Shown here: positions 20,111 to 29,747 of the stretch, piece after piece
Layout of the letters: each line of letters begins with the position of its first letter
Numbering within the stretch: the stretch's first letter is position 1
From: DAOUEO01 sp963763495
GTDB lineage: Bacteria > Chloroflexota > Dehalococcoidia > DSTF01 > JALHUB01
Length of the DNA stretch: 64,000 bases
Assembly (NCBI GenBank): GCA_963763495.1
Contig: CAVXOY010000017.1
Location: 92,607-156,606, forward strand
Direction of reading: 5' to 3'
Program-made: the position numbers and the translations under genes
Notes under the pieces: generated by a model
The model's database searches: none
Seen by the model: the letters and a program-made list of their open reading frames with translations, nothing else
What the model was told of the DNA's origin: nothing

Positions 20111-20491
20111 ATGTGCACCACAACCTCTCCTAGTCCGAGTGGCCGGGCTACGGTCTTCTGCGGCGCAACCACGCACTCGCCGCAGTCATCGGGGGCTATC
20201 AACACTACACTGATGGTGGAGATAGAGCTTGACCTGGAAAAGGGAACGGTAGAGGCAGTCTACCTTGACCCGCGGCTTCAGAAATTGCAGGGCATCGTGG
20301 TATCGAAGCTGGAGGCAGCGCCCTCAGAGGACAGCCCACATCCGGAGGTAGAGATCGCAGAGGCGTGCCACTACTACTCTCCCTACCACAAGTTCCTTGC
20401 CCAAGCGCTCGGCATGTCGTCGGCATTTCTCGACGTGCTAACTCAGCCTGCCAGCGAGCCGGAGCAGCTACACCTACTCAGAGCTTCCTGA
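20111..20491 (+). CDS. Small DUF3870-like protein, paralogue A
   Basis: 126 residues of unknown function. Segments VFCGATTHSPQ, VEIELDLEKGTVEAVYLDPRLQKL and HYYSPYHKFLAQAL line up with the protein at 20807, and both follow the outline I recall for DUF3870 (G-x-A-x-L-P start, acidic strand, VGRS, ER-Y-x-P-x-x-A helix). In this copy the VGRS part is lost. I prefer ATG 20111 over the GTG at 20096 because of the GGGGG run upstream. It is transcribed away from the PAS genes. No signal peptide or membrane helix. A small ligand-binding or regulatory role is only a guess. Confidence 0.6.
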   Translation: MCTTTSPSPSGRATVFCGATTHSPQSSGAINTTLMVEIELDLEKGTVEAVYLDPRLQKLQGIVVSKLEAAPSEDSPHPEVEIAEACHYYSPYHKFLAQALGMSSAFLDVLTQPASEPEQLHLLRAS

Positions 20492-20806
20492 CAGTCTGAC
20501 AGCGGCCACCTCCCGAACGGCCGGCTGGACATTCCCGCTCTGCCGCCTCTGCGAAACGATCAAGAAAGCCTGATCTCGCTATCTTGGGCGAAATATGCGC
20601 AATAATACGCACGTCAAGCAGTGTGGGGACAGCTAGAGTTAAAAAGCAGGACCTGGGGTCCGGGCTGAGTAACACCAGCCGAATACGGGACAAGTAGTGA
20701 TCATGCCCGAAAGCTAGTGCGTCAACCTGAAGGTCCTGCTGGCCAGAGAATAGCCGACAGTCATAGAGGCTGTCAAGCAACAGGAGCGCGTCGGGGATAA
20801 AACGGA
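20492..20806 (+). other. Intergenic region between the two DUF3870-like genes
   Basis: 315 bases without a credible gene. It contains a short hairpin GGACC-TGG-GGTCC at about 20650-20662. No riboswitch consensus was recognised. Spacing suggests that the two paralogues are separately transcribed. Confidence 0.4.
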
Positions 20807-21142
20807 ATGGACAGTGTGTTCTGCAGCGGCTCAGCCCGCCTCCCGCAGGCCTATGCGAATACGCCTGCTGTCTTGACAGTAGAGATCGAAGTCGACCCTA
20901 AGACCCGCTCCGTCCTTGCGCTCTTCATCAACCCTGAACTCGGTGGATTGAAGCGCCTGCTCGATTCGGCGATGGTCGGCAGGTCAATCGATGACATCCC
21001 CTCGCTGAGCGCAGACGCTCTCAAAGAGCGTTACTTCTCTCCTCTTCGGAATGCAGCTCGTGCCGCCCTCCTCCACGCCTGGGAGGCGTTTCAGCAGTAT
21101 GAGGGGAAGCAAGAGCCGGCGCTTCTCAAAGAGGCCGGCTGA
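20807..21142 (+). CDS. Small DUF3870-like protein, paralogue B
   Basis: 111 residues, intact. It reads VFCSGSARLPQ, LTVEIEVDPKTRSVLALF, LLDSAMVGRSIDD and LKERYFSPLRNAARAALLHAWEAF, which fits the DUF3870 outline better than its neighbour. It is cytoplasmic by composition. It ends 20 bases before the convergent response-regulator gene. Two diverged copies between a multi-PAS kinase and a response regulator suggest a role in that signalling locus, but this rests on position only. Confidence 0.65.
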   Translation: MDSVFCSGSARLPQAYANTPAVLTVEIEVDPKTRSVLALFINPELGGLKRLLDSAMVGRSIDDIPSLSADALKERYFSPLRNAARAALLHAWEAFQQYEGKQEPALLKEAG

Positions 21143-21162
21143 GCCCACTTTTCGCCCGCCGT

Positions 21163-21782
21163 TTACACCAAGTGGTGCCGGATGGCAAGGGCCGCCGCCG
21201 CCGATCTGCTATTGACGCTAAGGCGCGAGAGAATGTCCCCGACGTGTCTCTCCACCGTGCGAGTGCTGAGGCGGAGCTCGCCGGCGATTTCGCGATTGTG
21301 CTTCCCTTGAGCGAGCATTGCCAGCACCTGCAACTCCCGGTGCGTCAGGCCCACCATATGAGGCGTCACGCCCCCGGGCAAGCGGCGGGAAGCGCCCGGG
21401 CGCGCTTGGACACCAATGTCATCGGCGAGCGTCTGAGCTAGCTGGGGGATATCGAGGGGCTTCACGAAAACGTGACGGGCGCCGCTCGCGAGAGCCCTGC
21501 GGACGAACCCGTCGTCGGCGTAGGCAGTGATGACGTATATGTTGTCGCAGGCGCCGGTCTTCCTTATCTCCTCGACGACTGCGAGCCCTTCCTCGCTCGG
21601 GCATTCGCTGGTCGACCAGCGCCGCGTCGTACTTCTCGCGGCGCACAGCAGCCAGCGCCGCCCGGCCATCCTCCACCGTCGTCACGGCGTAGCCCTGAGC
21701 AGCAAAGATGTCACCCAGGGTTTCGCACGTGCCAGGATCGTCGTCGGCTATCAGGACCTTTAGGCTCTCTCCTTGCCTTCAT
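21163..21782 (-). CDS. LuxR/FixJ-type response regulator, frameshifts
   Basis: Receiver domain (KVLIADDDPGTCETL, phosphorylated Asp in ALVDQRMP, Thr in YVITAYADD, Lys in VFVKPLD) followed by a LuxR-type helix-turn-helix (LTHRELQVLAMLAQGKHNREIAGEL, STRTVERHVGDILSRL). About 205 residues. Two breaks are needed: near 21763 after the ATG at 21782, where one G is extra, and near 21600-21630 where the middle of the receiver changes frame. A promoter-like TTGACG-N7-TATAAT lies 67 bases upstream. The nearest kinase is the multi-PAS protein on the same strand 2 kb away, a possible partner. Confidence 0.8.
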
Positions 21783-21848
21783 GATAGCGCGGACTCCTCA
21801 CTCCCAAGGAGTAGGAGACTTCGTCCGTGCACTGACCCTGACAGATAC

Positions 21849-21867
21849 ATTATACGCGCCTCGTCAA
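21849..21867 (-). promoter_or_regulatory. Promoter-like motif TTGACG-N7-TATAAT upstream of the response regulator
   Basis: Read on the minus strand: TTGACG, seven bases (AGGCGCG), TATAAT. It has the same short spacer as the motifs at 10698 and 11768 and sits 67 bases before the ATG. Confidence 0.5.
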
Positions 21868-22020
21868 GAGGGTGGAGAGCCAATCGATGAGCGCCGGGAC
21901 AAACAGGAGCTGAATCCTCCCCGTGGCGCCGGCATTTGCGGCGCTGGGTGGAGCGTCGAGTGACTCTCATGGCAAACTAGCTGAGTAGGCGTTAGCGTCG
22001 CCGACCGGAAAGGCGGAGCA

Positions 22021-23136
22021 TTGTTCCGGCACACCCACTCGTTCGCGCCCGTCCGGAGATCGATATTGTGGCTGCTCTTGGTGGCAGCCGTCCTCCTCGC
22101 CGCCTGCGGAGGCGCGAGCGAGAAGGGATCAGCGCCGGCCACGCCAACGGCCACGGCGCAGCAGCCGACCGCCTCGCCGACCCCTGCCGCTACTGCCACG
22201 CCGGAGCCGCTCGTCCGCCTCCTCTTCACCGGCGACATCATTCCCGCCCGCTGCGTATACACCCGCCATCAGGCCTACGGCGACTTCCGCCACGCATTCC
22301 TGGAGTTGGGCCCGTTCCTGAGCGGAGCCGACATCACCGTGGGCAGCCTAGACTCCCCTCTCTCCGACGCGGGGAGGCCCCTAGGTTGCGTCCACACCTA
22401 CAACCTGCTGGCGCCACCCCAGAGCGTGGAGGGACTTGCCTTCGCCGGGTTCGACGTGCTCACCGTCGCCACCAACCATGCCAAGGACTGCGGCAGCGCC
22501 GGCGGGGCATGCGACGAGGCCTTGCTGGACACCGTCGCCAATCTCCGGGCAGCGGGAATCGCACCCGTGGGAGCGGGAAACAATCTCCAGGAGGCGCGCA
22601 GTCCGGCCATCGTCACCGTGCGGGGGACGCGTTTCGCCTTCCTTGGCTACGATGACATCGCCTCCTACTACCCTGCCGGCGAGAGCAGCCCCGGCACAGC
22701 GCCTTTGGACGCCGCATCCCTCCGCGACGACATAGCCCGCGCCCGACAGGTGGCGGACGTGGTCGTGGTCCTCCCCCACTGGGGCGTCGAGTACACGACG
22801 ACACCCACGGAGCGGCAGCGGGAATTAGCGCGGATAGCCATCGAGGCGGGGGCCACGCTGGTCATCGGCAACCATCCTCATTGGGTGCAGGCAACGGAGA
22901 GGATCGGCGGCGGATTCGTCGCCTATGCCCTCGGCAACTTCGTCTTCGATCAGGACTGGTCAAGGGAGACTCAGCAAGGAGTGATGCTGGAGGCAGTCTT
23001 CCAAGGCCCCACGCTCGTCAACGTGAACCTCATCCCCATCCACATCCAGGACATGCACCAGCCGGTGCTGGCTCCACCAGCGGAAGCGGAGGAGATCCTG
23101 CGGCGGATCCAGGAGGCGTCGGAGGAGTTGCCGTAG
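22021..23136 (+). CDS. CapA/PgsA-like metallophosphatase-fold lipoprotein
   Basis: Exported lipoprotein of the CapA family, linked to poly-gamma-glutamate or capsule synthesis in other bacteria. A lipobox (VLLAAC, Cys29) is followed by a Thr/Pro/Ala linker, then the calcineurin-like motifs LLFTGDIIP, GSLDSPLS in place of the usual NLE, DVLTVATNHAKD, HWGVEY, VIGNHPHWVQ and ALGNFVFDQ. 371 residues, intact. TTG 22021 is chosen because GGAG precedes it and the signal peptide begins there. It stands alone between the response regulator and xylA. Substrate cannot be inferred, since no capsule genes are nearby. Confidence 0.85.
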   Translation: MFRHTHSFAPVRRSILWLLLVAAVLLAACGGASEKGSAPATPTATAQQPTASPTPAATATPEPLVRLLFTGDIIPARCVYTRHQAYGDFRHAFLELGPFLSGADITVGSLDSPLSDAGRPLGCVHTYNLLAPPQSVEGLAFAGFDVLTVATNHAKDCGSAGGACDEALLDTVANLRAAGIAPVGAGNNLQEARSPAIVTVRGTRFAFLGYDDIASYYPAGESSPGTAPLDAASLRDDIARARQVADVVVVLPHWGVEYTTTPTERQRELARIAIEAGATLVIGNHPHWVQATERIGGGFVAYALGNFVFDQDWSRETQQGVMLEAVFQGPTLVNVNLIPIHIQDMHQPVLAPPAEAEEILRRIQEASEELP

Positions 23137-23247
23137 CAAGGCACTCCGATCTTAGCGAGCGCATCCCCACCGGCCGTCAGGTACTAGACCCGCATCCGGC
23201 TATCACATTAGGATGAGGTAGCCAGCGACATTACCAGGAGGCGACTC

Positions 23248-24423
23248 ATGACAGCAAGAGATGAGTTCACACCGACCAAGGCCGACAAGTTCACCTTCGG
23301 GCTATGGACCGTCGGCAACCAGGGTCGCGACCCCTTTGGCTCGGAGGTGCGCGGCCCGATCACGCCGGAGCGCATCGTCCAGAAACTCAGCGAGTTGGGC
23401 GCTTACGGCGTCAACCTGCACGACAACGACCTCATCCCCATCGACGCCACGCCGGCGCAGCGCGACCGGATCGTGCGCGATTTCAAGCGCGCCCTCGCCG
23501 AGCACGACATGAAGGTGCCGATGGCCACAACGAACCTTTTCTCCCACCCCGTGTTCAAGGACGGCGCCTTCACGTCCAACGATCCTCAGGTGCGCGCCTT
23601 TGCTCTCCAGAAGGTCATGCGCGCCATCGACTTGGCGGTGGAGCTGGACGCCGGCATCTTCGTCTTCTGGGGTGGCCGCGAAGGCGCCGAGGTTGACGCT
23701 TCGAAGGACCCCCAGGAGGCTATCCGGCGCTTCCGCGAGGCGATCAACTATCTCAGCGAGTACGTCGTCGACCAGGGATACAAGCTGGTGTTCGCCCTGG
23801 AAGCCAAACCCAACGAGCCCCGCGGCGACATCTTCTTCCCCACTACCGGCCACCTGCTCCACTTCATCGAGACTCTGGACAGGCCGGAGATGGTGGGCGT
23901 GAACCCGGAGGTGGCCCACGAGCACATGGCCGGCCTCAACTTCCATCACGGCGTCGCCCAGGCGCTGGAGGCAGGCAAGCTCTTCCACATCGACCTCAAC
24001 GACCAGAAGCCCGGCCGCTACGACCAGGACCTGCGCTTCGCCTCCGAGAGCATCAAGGGGATGTTCTTCCTGGTGAAGCTGCTGGAGGAAGGCGGCTACC
24101 AGGGGCCGCGCCACTTCGACGCCCACGCCTACCGCACGGAGGACGAGGACGGGGTGTGGGACTTCGCCCTCGGCTGCATGCGAACGTACAACATCCTGAA
24201 GGCCAAGGTGAAGCGCTTCCAGGAGGACAAGGAGATTCAGGGTCTGCTGGCCGAGATACGGCAGGACAGCGGCCCCGCGAAAGAGCTACTGGGCTCCTAT
24301 TCGTCCGAGCGGGCGGCGCGGCTCAAGGCCCTGACCTTCGACATCGAGGCGATGGCGCGGCCCGGCCTGCGCTACGAGAAGCTCGACCAGTTGGTCATTG
24401 AGCTTCTGCTGGGGGCGCGCTAG
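23248..24423 (+). CDS. xylA: Xylose isomerase
   Basis: Converts D-xylose to D-xylulose in the cytoplasm. 391 residues of the short actinobacterial/Chloroflexota-like type. Visible active-site parts: catalytic His in NLHDNDLIP, FVFWGGREGAE, metal ligands in ALEAKPNEPRGD, VNPEVAHEHMAG and FHIDLNDQKPGRYDQDL, and FDAHAYRTEDEDG. AGGAGG sits upstream of ATG 23248. It is convergent with xylulokinase; the stops of the two genes share the tetranucleotide CTAG at 24420-24423. The pair supplies xylulose-5-phosphate to the pentose phosphate pathway. Intact and confidently assigned. Confidence 0.97.
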   Translation: MTARDEFTPTKADKFTFGLWTVGNQGRDPFGSEVRGPITPERIVQKLSELGAYGVNLHDNDLIPIDATPAQRDRIVRDFKRALAEHDMKVPMATTNLFSHPVFKDGAFTSNDPQVRAFALQKVMRAIDLAVELDAGIFVFWGGREGAEVDASKDPQEAIRRFREAINYLSEYVVDQGYKLVFALEAKPNEPRGDIFFPTTGHLLHFIETLDRPEMVGVNPEVAHEHMAGLNFHHGVAQALEAGKLFHIDLNDQKPGRYDQDLRFASESIKGMFFLVKLLEEGGYQGPRHFDAHAYRTEDEDGVWDFALGCMRTYNILKAKVKRFQEDKEIQGLLAEIRQDSGPAKELLGSYSSERAARLKALTFDIEAMARPGLRYEKLDQLVIELLLGAR

Positions 24424-25910
24424 CCGCCAGGTCGTGCAGGGCCGCGAAGCTGCTCTCTCAGCTTCGGGTAGAGATCGCGGTAGCGGCCATACAGCTCCTC
24501 GTACAGACGCATGACCGACGTTTGCGGCTCGACGCGACCGGCAGTGCGGACAGTCGCCCGGCAGGCCTCCGGCACATCACGCCAAAGACCAACGCCGACG
24601 CCGGCGAGCAAAGCCGCTCCGTAGGCCGGGCCTTCCTCCGTCTCCACTCCCAGGACGGGCATTCCGAAGACATCGGCGACGATCTGCCGCCACAGCGGGC
24701 TGCGGGCGCCGCCGCCGATGAGACGCACCTCCTCGATGGGGAGGCGGAGCCCTCGTATCAGCTCCAGACAGTCGCGCAGGCTGAAGGCCACACCCTCCAT
24801 CACCGCCCGCGCCATGTCGCCGGGGCCGTGGTTATCGACGAGGCCGACGAAGGCGCCCCGCGCTAGAGGGTCGGCATGGGGCGTCCGCTCGCCGCTCAGG
24901 TAGGGTAGGAAGAGGAGCCCATTTGACCCCGGCGGAGAGTTACCGGCGAGATCGGAGAGTTGCTTCTCCTTCTTGCCCAGGGTCGACGCCAGCCAGGCAA
25001 ACGATCCGCCGGCCGCCAGCGTGACGCCCATGACATGCCAGAGACCAGGCACGGCGTGGCAAAACGCGTGCAACCGCGCCTGTCGCTCGATGGCGGGGCT
25101 CGCGACAGAGGTGAAGACGACACCCGACGTACCGAGGCTGACCATGACCAGCCCCGCCGAAACGGCGCCCACACCTACCGCCCCCGCCGCCTGATCGCCG
25201 GCGCCGGCGACGACAGGGATGCCCTTGGGCAGGCCCAAGTCGGCGGCGACATCAGCAGTCACCCGTCCGCTGACCGCCGGCGACTCCAAAGCGGTGGGCA
25301 GGATCGCCTCGTCCAACTCCAGGATGCGCATGATCTCGGCAGACCAGCGGCGGGCGCGCACGTCGAAGAGCAGGGTACCGGAGGCGTCGGCAACGTCGAT
25401 AGCGAGCTCGCCCGTCAGCCTGAGACGCAGATAGTCCTTGGGCAGGATCAGATGGCGCAGGCGGCGGAAGGTGGCGGGCTCGTGGTGGCGGAGCCAGAGG
25501 ACCTTCGGCGCGGTGAAGCCGGTCAGGGCGCGGTTGCCGGTCAGAGCGATAAGACGCCGCAGACCAACGCGCTCCTCGATCTCGGCCACCTCGGCGGCGG
25601 TGCGCTGGTCGTTCCAGAGGATGGCCGGTCGCAGCACCTTACGTCGACTGTCGAGGAAAACGGAGCCGTGCATCTGGCCCGTAAGGCCGATGCCCTTGAC
25701 ATCCTTCAGCAACCCCTGCGCCTTCAGCTCGCCGACGGCAGTACGGCAGGCCTGCCACCAGGCTTCGGGCTCCTGCTCCGTCCAGCCGGTCTGCGGCCGC
25801 ATCGTTGGATGGGGTGCCGAGGCCTGGCCCCGAACGACGCCCTCAGTGTCCACCAACAGTGCGCGCACACTGGTCGTGCCCACGTCTATGCCGAGCAAGG
25901 TCGATGCCAT
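24420..25910 (-). CDS. xylB: Xylulokinase (FGGY family)
   Basis: Phosphorylates D-xylulose to xylulose-5-phosphate. 496 residues with the FGGY features LGIDVGTTSVRALLVD, GLTGQMHGSVFLD (xylulokinase type), ILWNDQRT, AGAGDQAAGAVGVG, SLGTSGVVF, FLPYLSGERTPHADP and IGGGARSPLWRQI. I place the start at ATG 25910, preceded by GGAGGG, because homology begins with MASTLLGID; the frame is open upstream to 26087 but not homologous. The gene is head-to-head with the GH3 gene (175 bases between starts) and tail-to-tail with xylA. Intact. Confidence 0.95.
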   Translation of the reverse strand: MASTLLGIDVGTTSVRALLVDTEGVVRGQASAPHPTMRPQTGWTEQEPEAWWQACRTAVGELKAQGLLKDVKGIGLTGQMHGSVFLDSRRKVLRPAILWNDQRTAAEVAEIEERVGLRRLIALTGNRALTGFTAPKVLWLRHHEPATFRRLRHLILPKDYLRLRLTGELAIDVADASGTLLFDVRARRWSAEIMRILELDEAILPTALESPAVSGRVTADVAADLGLPKGIPVVAGAGDQAAGAVGVGAVSAGLVMVSLGTSGVVFTSVASPAIERQARLHAFCHAVPGLWHVMGVTLAAGGSFAWLASTLGKKEKQLSDLAGNSPPGSNGLLFLPYLSGERTPHADPLARGAFVGLVDNHGPGDMARAVMEGVAFSLRDCLELIRGLRLPIEEVRLIGGGARSPLWRQIVADVFGMPVLGVETEEGPAYGAALLAGVGVGLWRDVPEACRATVRTAGRVEPQTSVMRLYEELYGRYRDLYPKLREQLRGPARPGG

Positions 25911-26085
25911 GAAACCCTCCATCCCTGGGTAACCCACTGCCTGCGTTCGCCCGTCGCTGTCGCGACCTTGGCGCCCATTATAAGGAATGACGTACCGCGG
26001 CGCACTGATACTAGCCAGCCTTGCGGGAAACCCCAGACTAGCATTAGTCTTGCAGCATAACCCTCTAGCCAAGGAGAACTCCCCC

Positions 26086-28451
26086 ATGAATCAGAACCAG
26101 GAACACGCCCCCTACCGCAACGCCGCCCTGCCCATCGAGGAGCGGGTCGCCGACCTGCTGGCCCGCATGTCTGTCGAAGAGAAGATCGCCCAGCTCGGCG
26201 GCGTCTGGTCGACTAGGCTCCTCAAGAATGAGAGCTTCTCGGAGGAGAAGGCGAAGGATCTGCTCAGCAACGGCGCCGGCCACCTGACCCGTATCGGCGG
26301 CGCGACCACGTTGAACCCGCAAGAGAGCGCCCAACTGGCGAACACTATCCAGAAGTTCCTGGTGGAGAACACACGGCTGGGCATTCCCGCCATCATCCAC
26401 GAGGAGAGTTGCGCCGGCTATACCGCCCGTGGGGCCACCTGCTTCCCGCAGGCGATCGGCCTCGCCGCCACCTGGGAGCCGGAACTCGTCGAGGCGATGA
26501 CCGAGCGTCATCAGGACACAGATACGCGCCGTCGGCGCCCACCAGTCGCTGGCGCCCGTCCTCGACGTGGCCCGCGACCCGCGCTGGGGCCGCACCGAGG
26601 AGACGTTCGGCGAGGACCCCTACCTGATCTCGCGGATAGGCGTCGCCTACGTGCGGGGTCTCCAGGGGGAGGACAAGCGAACCGGCATCGTCGCCACGGG
26701 AAAGCACTTCATCGGCTACAGCGCCTCTGAGGGAGGGATGAACTGGGCGCCCGCCCATATCCCGCAGCGAGAGCTCCTCGAGGTCTTCGTGACTCCATTC
26801 GAAGCCGTCATCCGCGAGGCGAAGATCGGCTCGATCATGAACGCCTACCACGAGATCGACGGCATCCCCTGCGGAGCATCGCCGGAGCTCTTCGAGGGAC
26901 TGCTGCGCCGCGAGCTCGGCTTCGACGGCGTGGTGGTGACCGACTACTTCACGATACCCTGCCTCAAGGCATACCACCGCCTGGCCGAGACGGAGGCGGA
27001 GACGGCGCGCCTGGCCCTGGAAGCGGGCATGGATGTCGAGTTGCCCGCGCTCAGCTACTACGGCGAGCCGCTCCGTCAGGCGATCGCCGACGGCAGTGTC
27101 GACATGGCCCTCATAGACCGGTCGGTGGCACGGGTGCTGCGCATGAAGTTCGAGATGGGGCTCTTCGACAATCCTTATGTCAACCCAGAAACAGCGCCCA
27201 GCGTCTTCGACACGCCGGAGCAGCGGCAACTGGCGCGGCGCATCGCCCAGAAGTCGATCGTGCTCCTCAAGAACGATGGCGATCTCCTCCCTCTCCCGCG
27301 ATCCCTGAAGAAGATCGCCGTGATCGGCCCCAGCGCCGACAATACGCGGCTGCTGCTGGGGGACTATCACTACGCCGCCCACATCGAGATAATGCTCGCC
27401 CGGCGCGGCGCCGATGACCTGTCGCCACGCGACGAGGATGCCTTGATCGAAGCGGTGGAGCACTCCGTGCCCATGGTCAGCGTGCTCGAGGGCATCCGCA
27501 ACCACCTGCCCTCAGCCGAGGTGTTGACCGCACAGGGCTGCGACATCATCGGAGATTCGACGGCGGGCTTCGCCGAGGCCGTGGAGGCGGCAAAGCGGGC
27601 TGAGGTGGCAATCGTCGTGGTCGGCGACAAGTCCGGGCTCACCCGGGACTGCACCAGCGGCGAATCGATTGACCGCGCCGACCTCGGTCTGCCCGGCGTC
27701 CAGCAGGCTCTCGTCGAGGCGGTCGTCGCCACGGGCACACCCACCGTCGTCGTCCACGTCAGCGGCCGCCCCGCCGCGCTACCCTGGATCGCGGAGCACG
27801 TGCCGGCCATCCTGGAGGCATGGATACCCGGAGAAGAGGGCGGTAACGCTGTGGCCGACGTGCTCTTCGGCGATGTCTCGCCGGGGGGCAAGCTACCGAT
27901 TTCACTGCCGCGCTCGGTGGGCCAGGTGCCGGTCTACTACGGGCACAAGCCCTCAGGCGGGCGCACCAATTGGTGGGGAGATTACGCCGACCTCTCGGCT
28001 AAGCCCCTCTTTCCCTTTGGGCACGGGCTCAGCTACACCAGCTTCGAGTACGCGAACCTCGAGTTGAGCGCCGCCCAGGTAGCACCGTCAGGAGCGCATC
28101 GACATCGGCGTCGACGTGAAGAACAGCGGCTCTTGCGCCGGAGAGGAGGTCGTGCAGCTCTACGTGCACGACGCCGTCGCCAGCGTCACCCGGCCGGTCA
28201 AGCAACTCGTCGGGTTCAAGCGGATCGCGCTGTCGCCCGGCGAGACACGACGGCTGACCTTCCACCTCGACATGAGCCAGCTCGCCTTCTACGACCGGCG
28301 GATGGAGTACGTGGTGGAGCCGGGGAACGTCGAAGTCATGGTGGGAAGCTCCTCCGAGGACATCCGGCTGATCGGCAGCTTCGAGATCAGCGGTGAGACT
28401 CGACAGCTTCGGCGCTCCGACGTCGTCGCTACGGCGGTGGATTTGGGCTAG
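26086..28451 (+). CDS. GH3 beta-glucosidase/beta-xylosidase, two frameshifts
   Basis: Retaining glycoside hydrolase of family 3 acting on beta-linked gluco- or xylo-oligosaccharides. N-terminal domain: MSVEEKIAQLGG, IHEESCAGY, DPRWGRTEETFGEDPYL, TGKHFIGY, and the nucleophile Asp in GVVVTDYF; second domain: SIVLLKNDGDLLPL, IGPSADN, IPGEEGGNAVADVLFGD; then fibronectin-like GEEVVQLYVHD and VGFKRIALSPGE. No signal peptide, so probably cytoplasmic. About 788 residues after joining breaks near 26505 and 28083. AAGGAG precedes ATG 26086. Divergent from xylB and next to xylA, which favours a xylose-containing substrate, but specificity is not decided by the sequence. Confidence 0.9.
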
Positions 28452-28539
28452 GCCAGGCAGGAACGTCCGAGCCAAACCGTTGGTGGAGACGGTCAGGACA
28501 CCGAGAGGAAGAATCTTGGTCCTCGAAGGCTGACCCCGA

Positions 28540-28568
28540 TTGACATTGTTCTTTGCTTGTCGCAGAAT
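28540..28568 (+). promoter_or_regulatory. Sigma-70-type promoter, TTGACA-N17-CAGAAT
   Basis: Consensus -35 TTGACA at 28540-28545, a 17-base spacer and a -10-like CAGAAT at 28563-28568, located 86 bases before the TTG start of the secreted protein at 28654. Confidence 0.5.
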
Positions 28569-28653
28569 CCCCCTAAAGGGCCGAGCCGTCTAGCGCTTGC
28601 CCGGACAGCCATTCATAATGTAGAAGCGCCTCGCCACTTGTAGGGAGGAACCC

Positions 28654-29670
28654 TTGCGGCTGTCGACCCGGACACTGATCAGGCTTTGCCAAGCGCTCGG
28701 CATCGCCCTGCTCGCTGTCGGGTCGGCGCTCGCCGTCTTCGCTAGCTCAGCCCTTGCGCAGCAGGAGAAGGAGAACTGCCCCGATGGCTTCTTCTGGGAG
28801 CGCATGTCCGGACAGTGCTGCGTCCAGGACAGGGCGACACTGCCCCGGCTCGGCAAGATAGGCTACACGGGGAACAGCCTGTGCATCGAAGGATACGAAG
28901 GGATCTACGAACGGCGGCCGACGACGAATGGAGAAGGCCCTCCCGGCTGCCCCGGATATACCTCGTTCGTCTACCTGGTCGAATGCGTCACCCCCGAGGA
29001 GTGGGACAAACGTTCGCAGGAGCTGGCAGAGGAGCGAGACAGGAAGAATGAGCCGGTCGGCGGCGCTGCGGGAGCGCTCTATGGGGGAGGCGGAAAGCCC
29101 ACCAAAGGGCAGCTTGCCGGCGCAGGAGCGGCTGCAGCAGCGCTGCTTGGAGCGGGCGCCGCCGCCGTCGGGATCAGCCGAGGGGGCGTGCCGGCCGAGC
29201 GTCGACGGCTTGAGAGGCGGCTCCGCGACGCCGACCGCTCTTACCGCCGCCTTCTTCAGAAAGAGGACGTTGCCTACAGGGAGTGGCAGTCCCTGAGGAA
29301 GCTTGCGGAATGGTATTTGGAGCGGGCGCTCATCCATCTAATAGGCCCCAGCCTGTTCGCGGGCGGATCGATCGTCGGGGGGGCGGCCGCCGCCGCCGCC
29401 GAGTTGTCTTTCATTGGCAAGGTGTTGACGGGTGGTCTGGCGGCAACGGTAGGTGTGTCAACAGAGGTCGTACCTCCCGGTGACGCCCTGCGCCAGGCCC
29501 AAGCCGCCTGGGAGAAGTACAATGAACTCTCTCCCAAGGTGGAGAAGGCGCACGCCCAGTGGAAGCAGGCGAGGCGGGACGCCAGAGATATGGGGCGGCA
29601 TGCCGACCGTTTGCGGCGCGATCTCGAAGGGGAGCCAGCCTGGACGGTGAGCACGCCGTTCCAGATGTAG
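28654..29670 (+). CDS. Secreted or membrane-associated protein of unknown function, Cys-containing N-terminus
   Basis: 338 residues, intact, family not recognised. The signal peptide ends near SSALAQQ. A short Cys-bearing region follows (NCPDGFFWERMSGQCC, LCIEGYEG, GCPGYT, VECVT). Next come a Gly/Ala-rich hydrophobic stretch (LAGAGAAAAALLGAGAAAVG), an Arg-rich helical segment, a second hydrophobic stretch near residues 230-275, and a C-terminal helix rich in charged residues likely to form a coiled coil (AQAAWEKYNELSPKVEKAHA). TTG 28654 is preceded by GGGAGGA. It opens a run of genes in the same direction that continues with four zinc-ribbon proteins, suggesting a common membrane-associated function. 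Confidence 0.6.
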   Translation: MRLSTRTLIRLCQALGIALLAVGSALAVFASSALAQQEKENCPDGFFWERMSGQCCVQDRATLPRLGKIGYTGNSLCIEGYEGIYERRPTTNGEGPPGCPGYTSFVYLVECVTPEEWDKRSQELAEERDRKNEPVGGAAGALYGGGGKPTKGQLAGAGAAAAALLGAGAAAVGISRGGVPAERRRLERRLRDADRSYRRLLQKEDVAYREWQSLRKLAEWYLERALIHLIGPSLFAGGSIVGGAAAAAAELSFIGKVLTGGLAATVGVSTEVVPPGDALRQAQAAWEKYNELSPKVEKAHAQWKQARRDARDMGRHADRLRRDLEGEPAWTVSTPFQM

Positions 29671-29747
29671 TCTTCAGACACCATCCCGGCCTTGCGTTTT
29701 CGACGTGCGGGCCGGGGGCGACTGAACGAGCGAGAAAGCGAAGAGAA

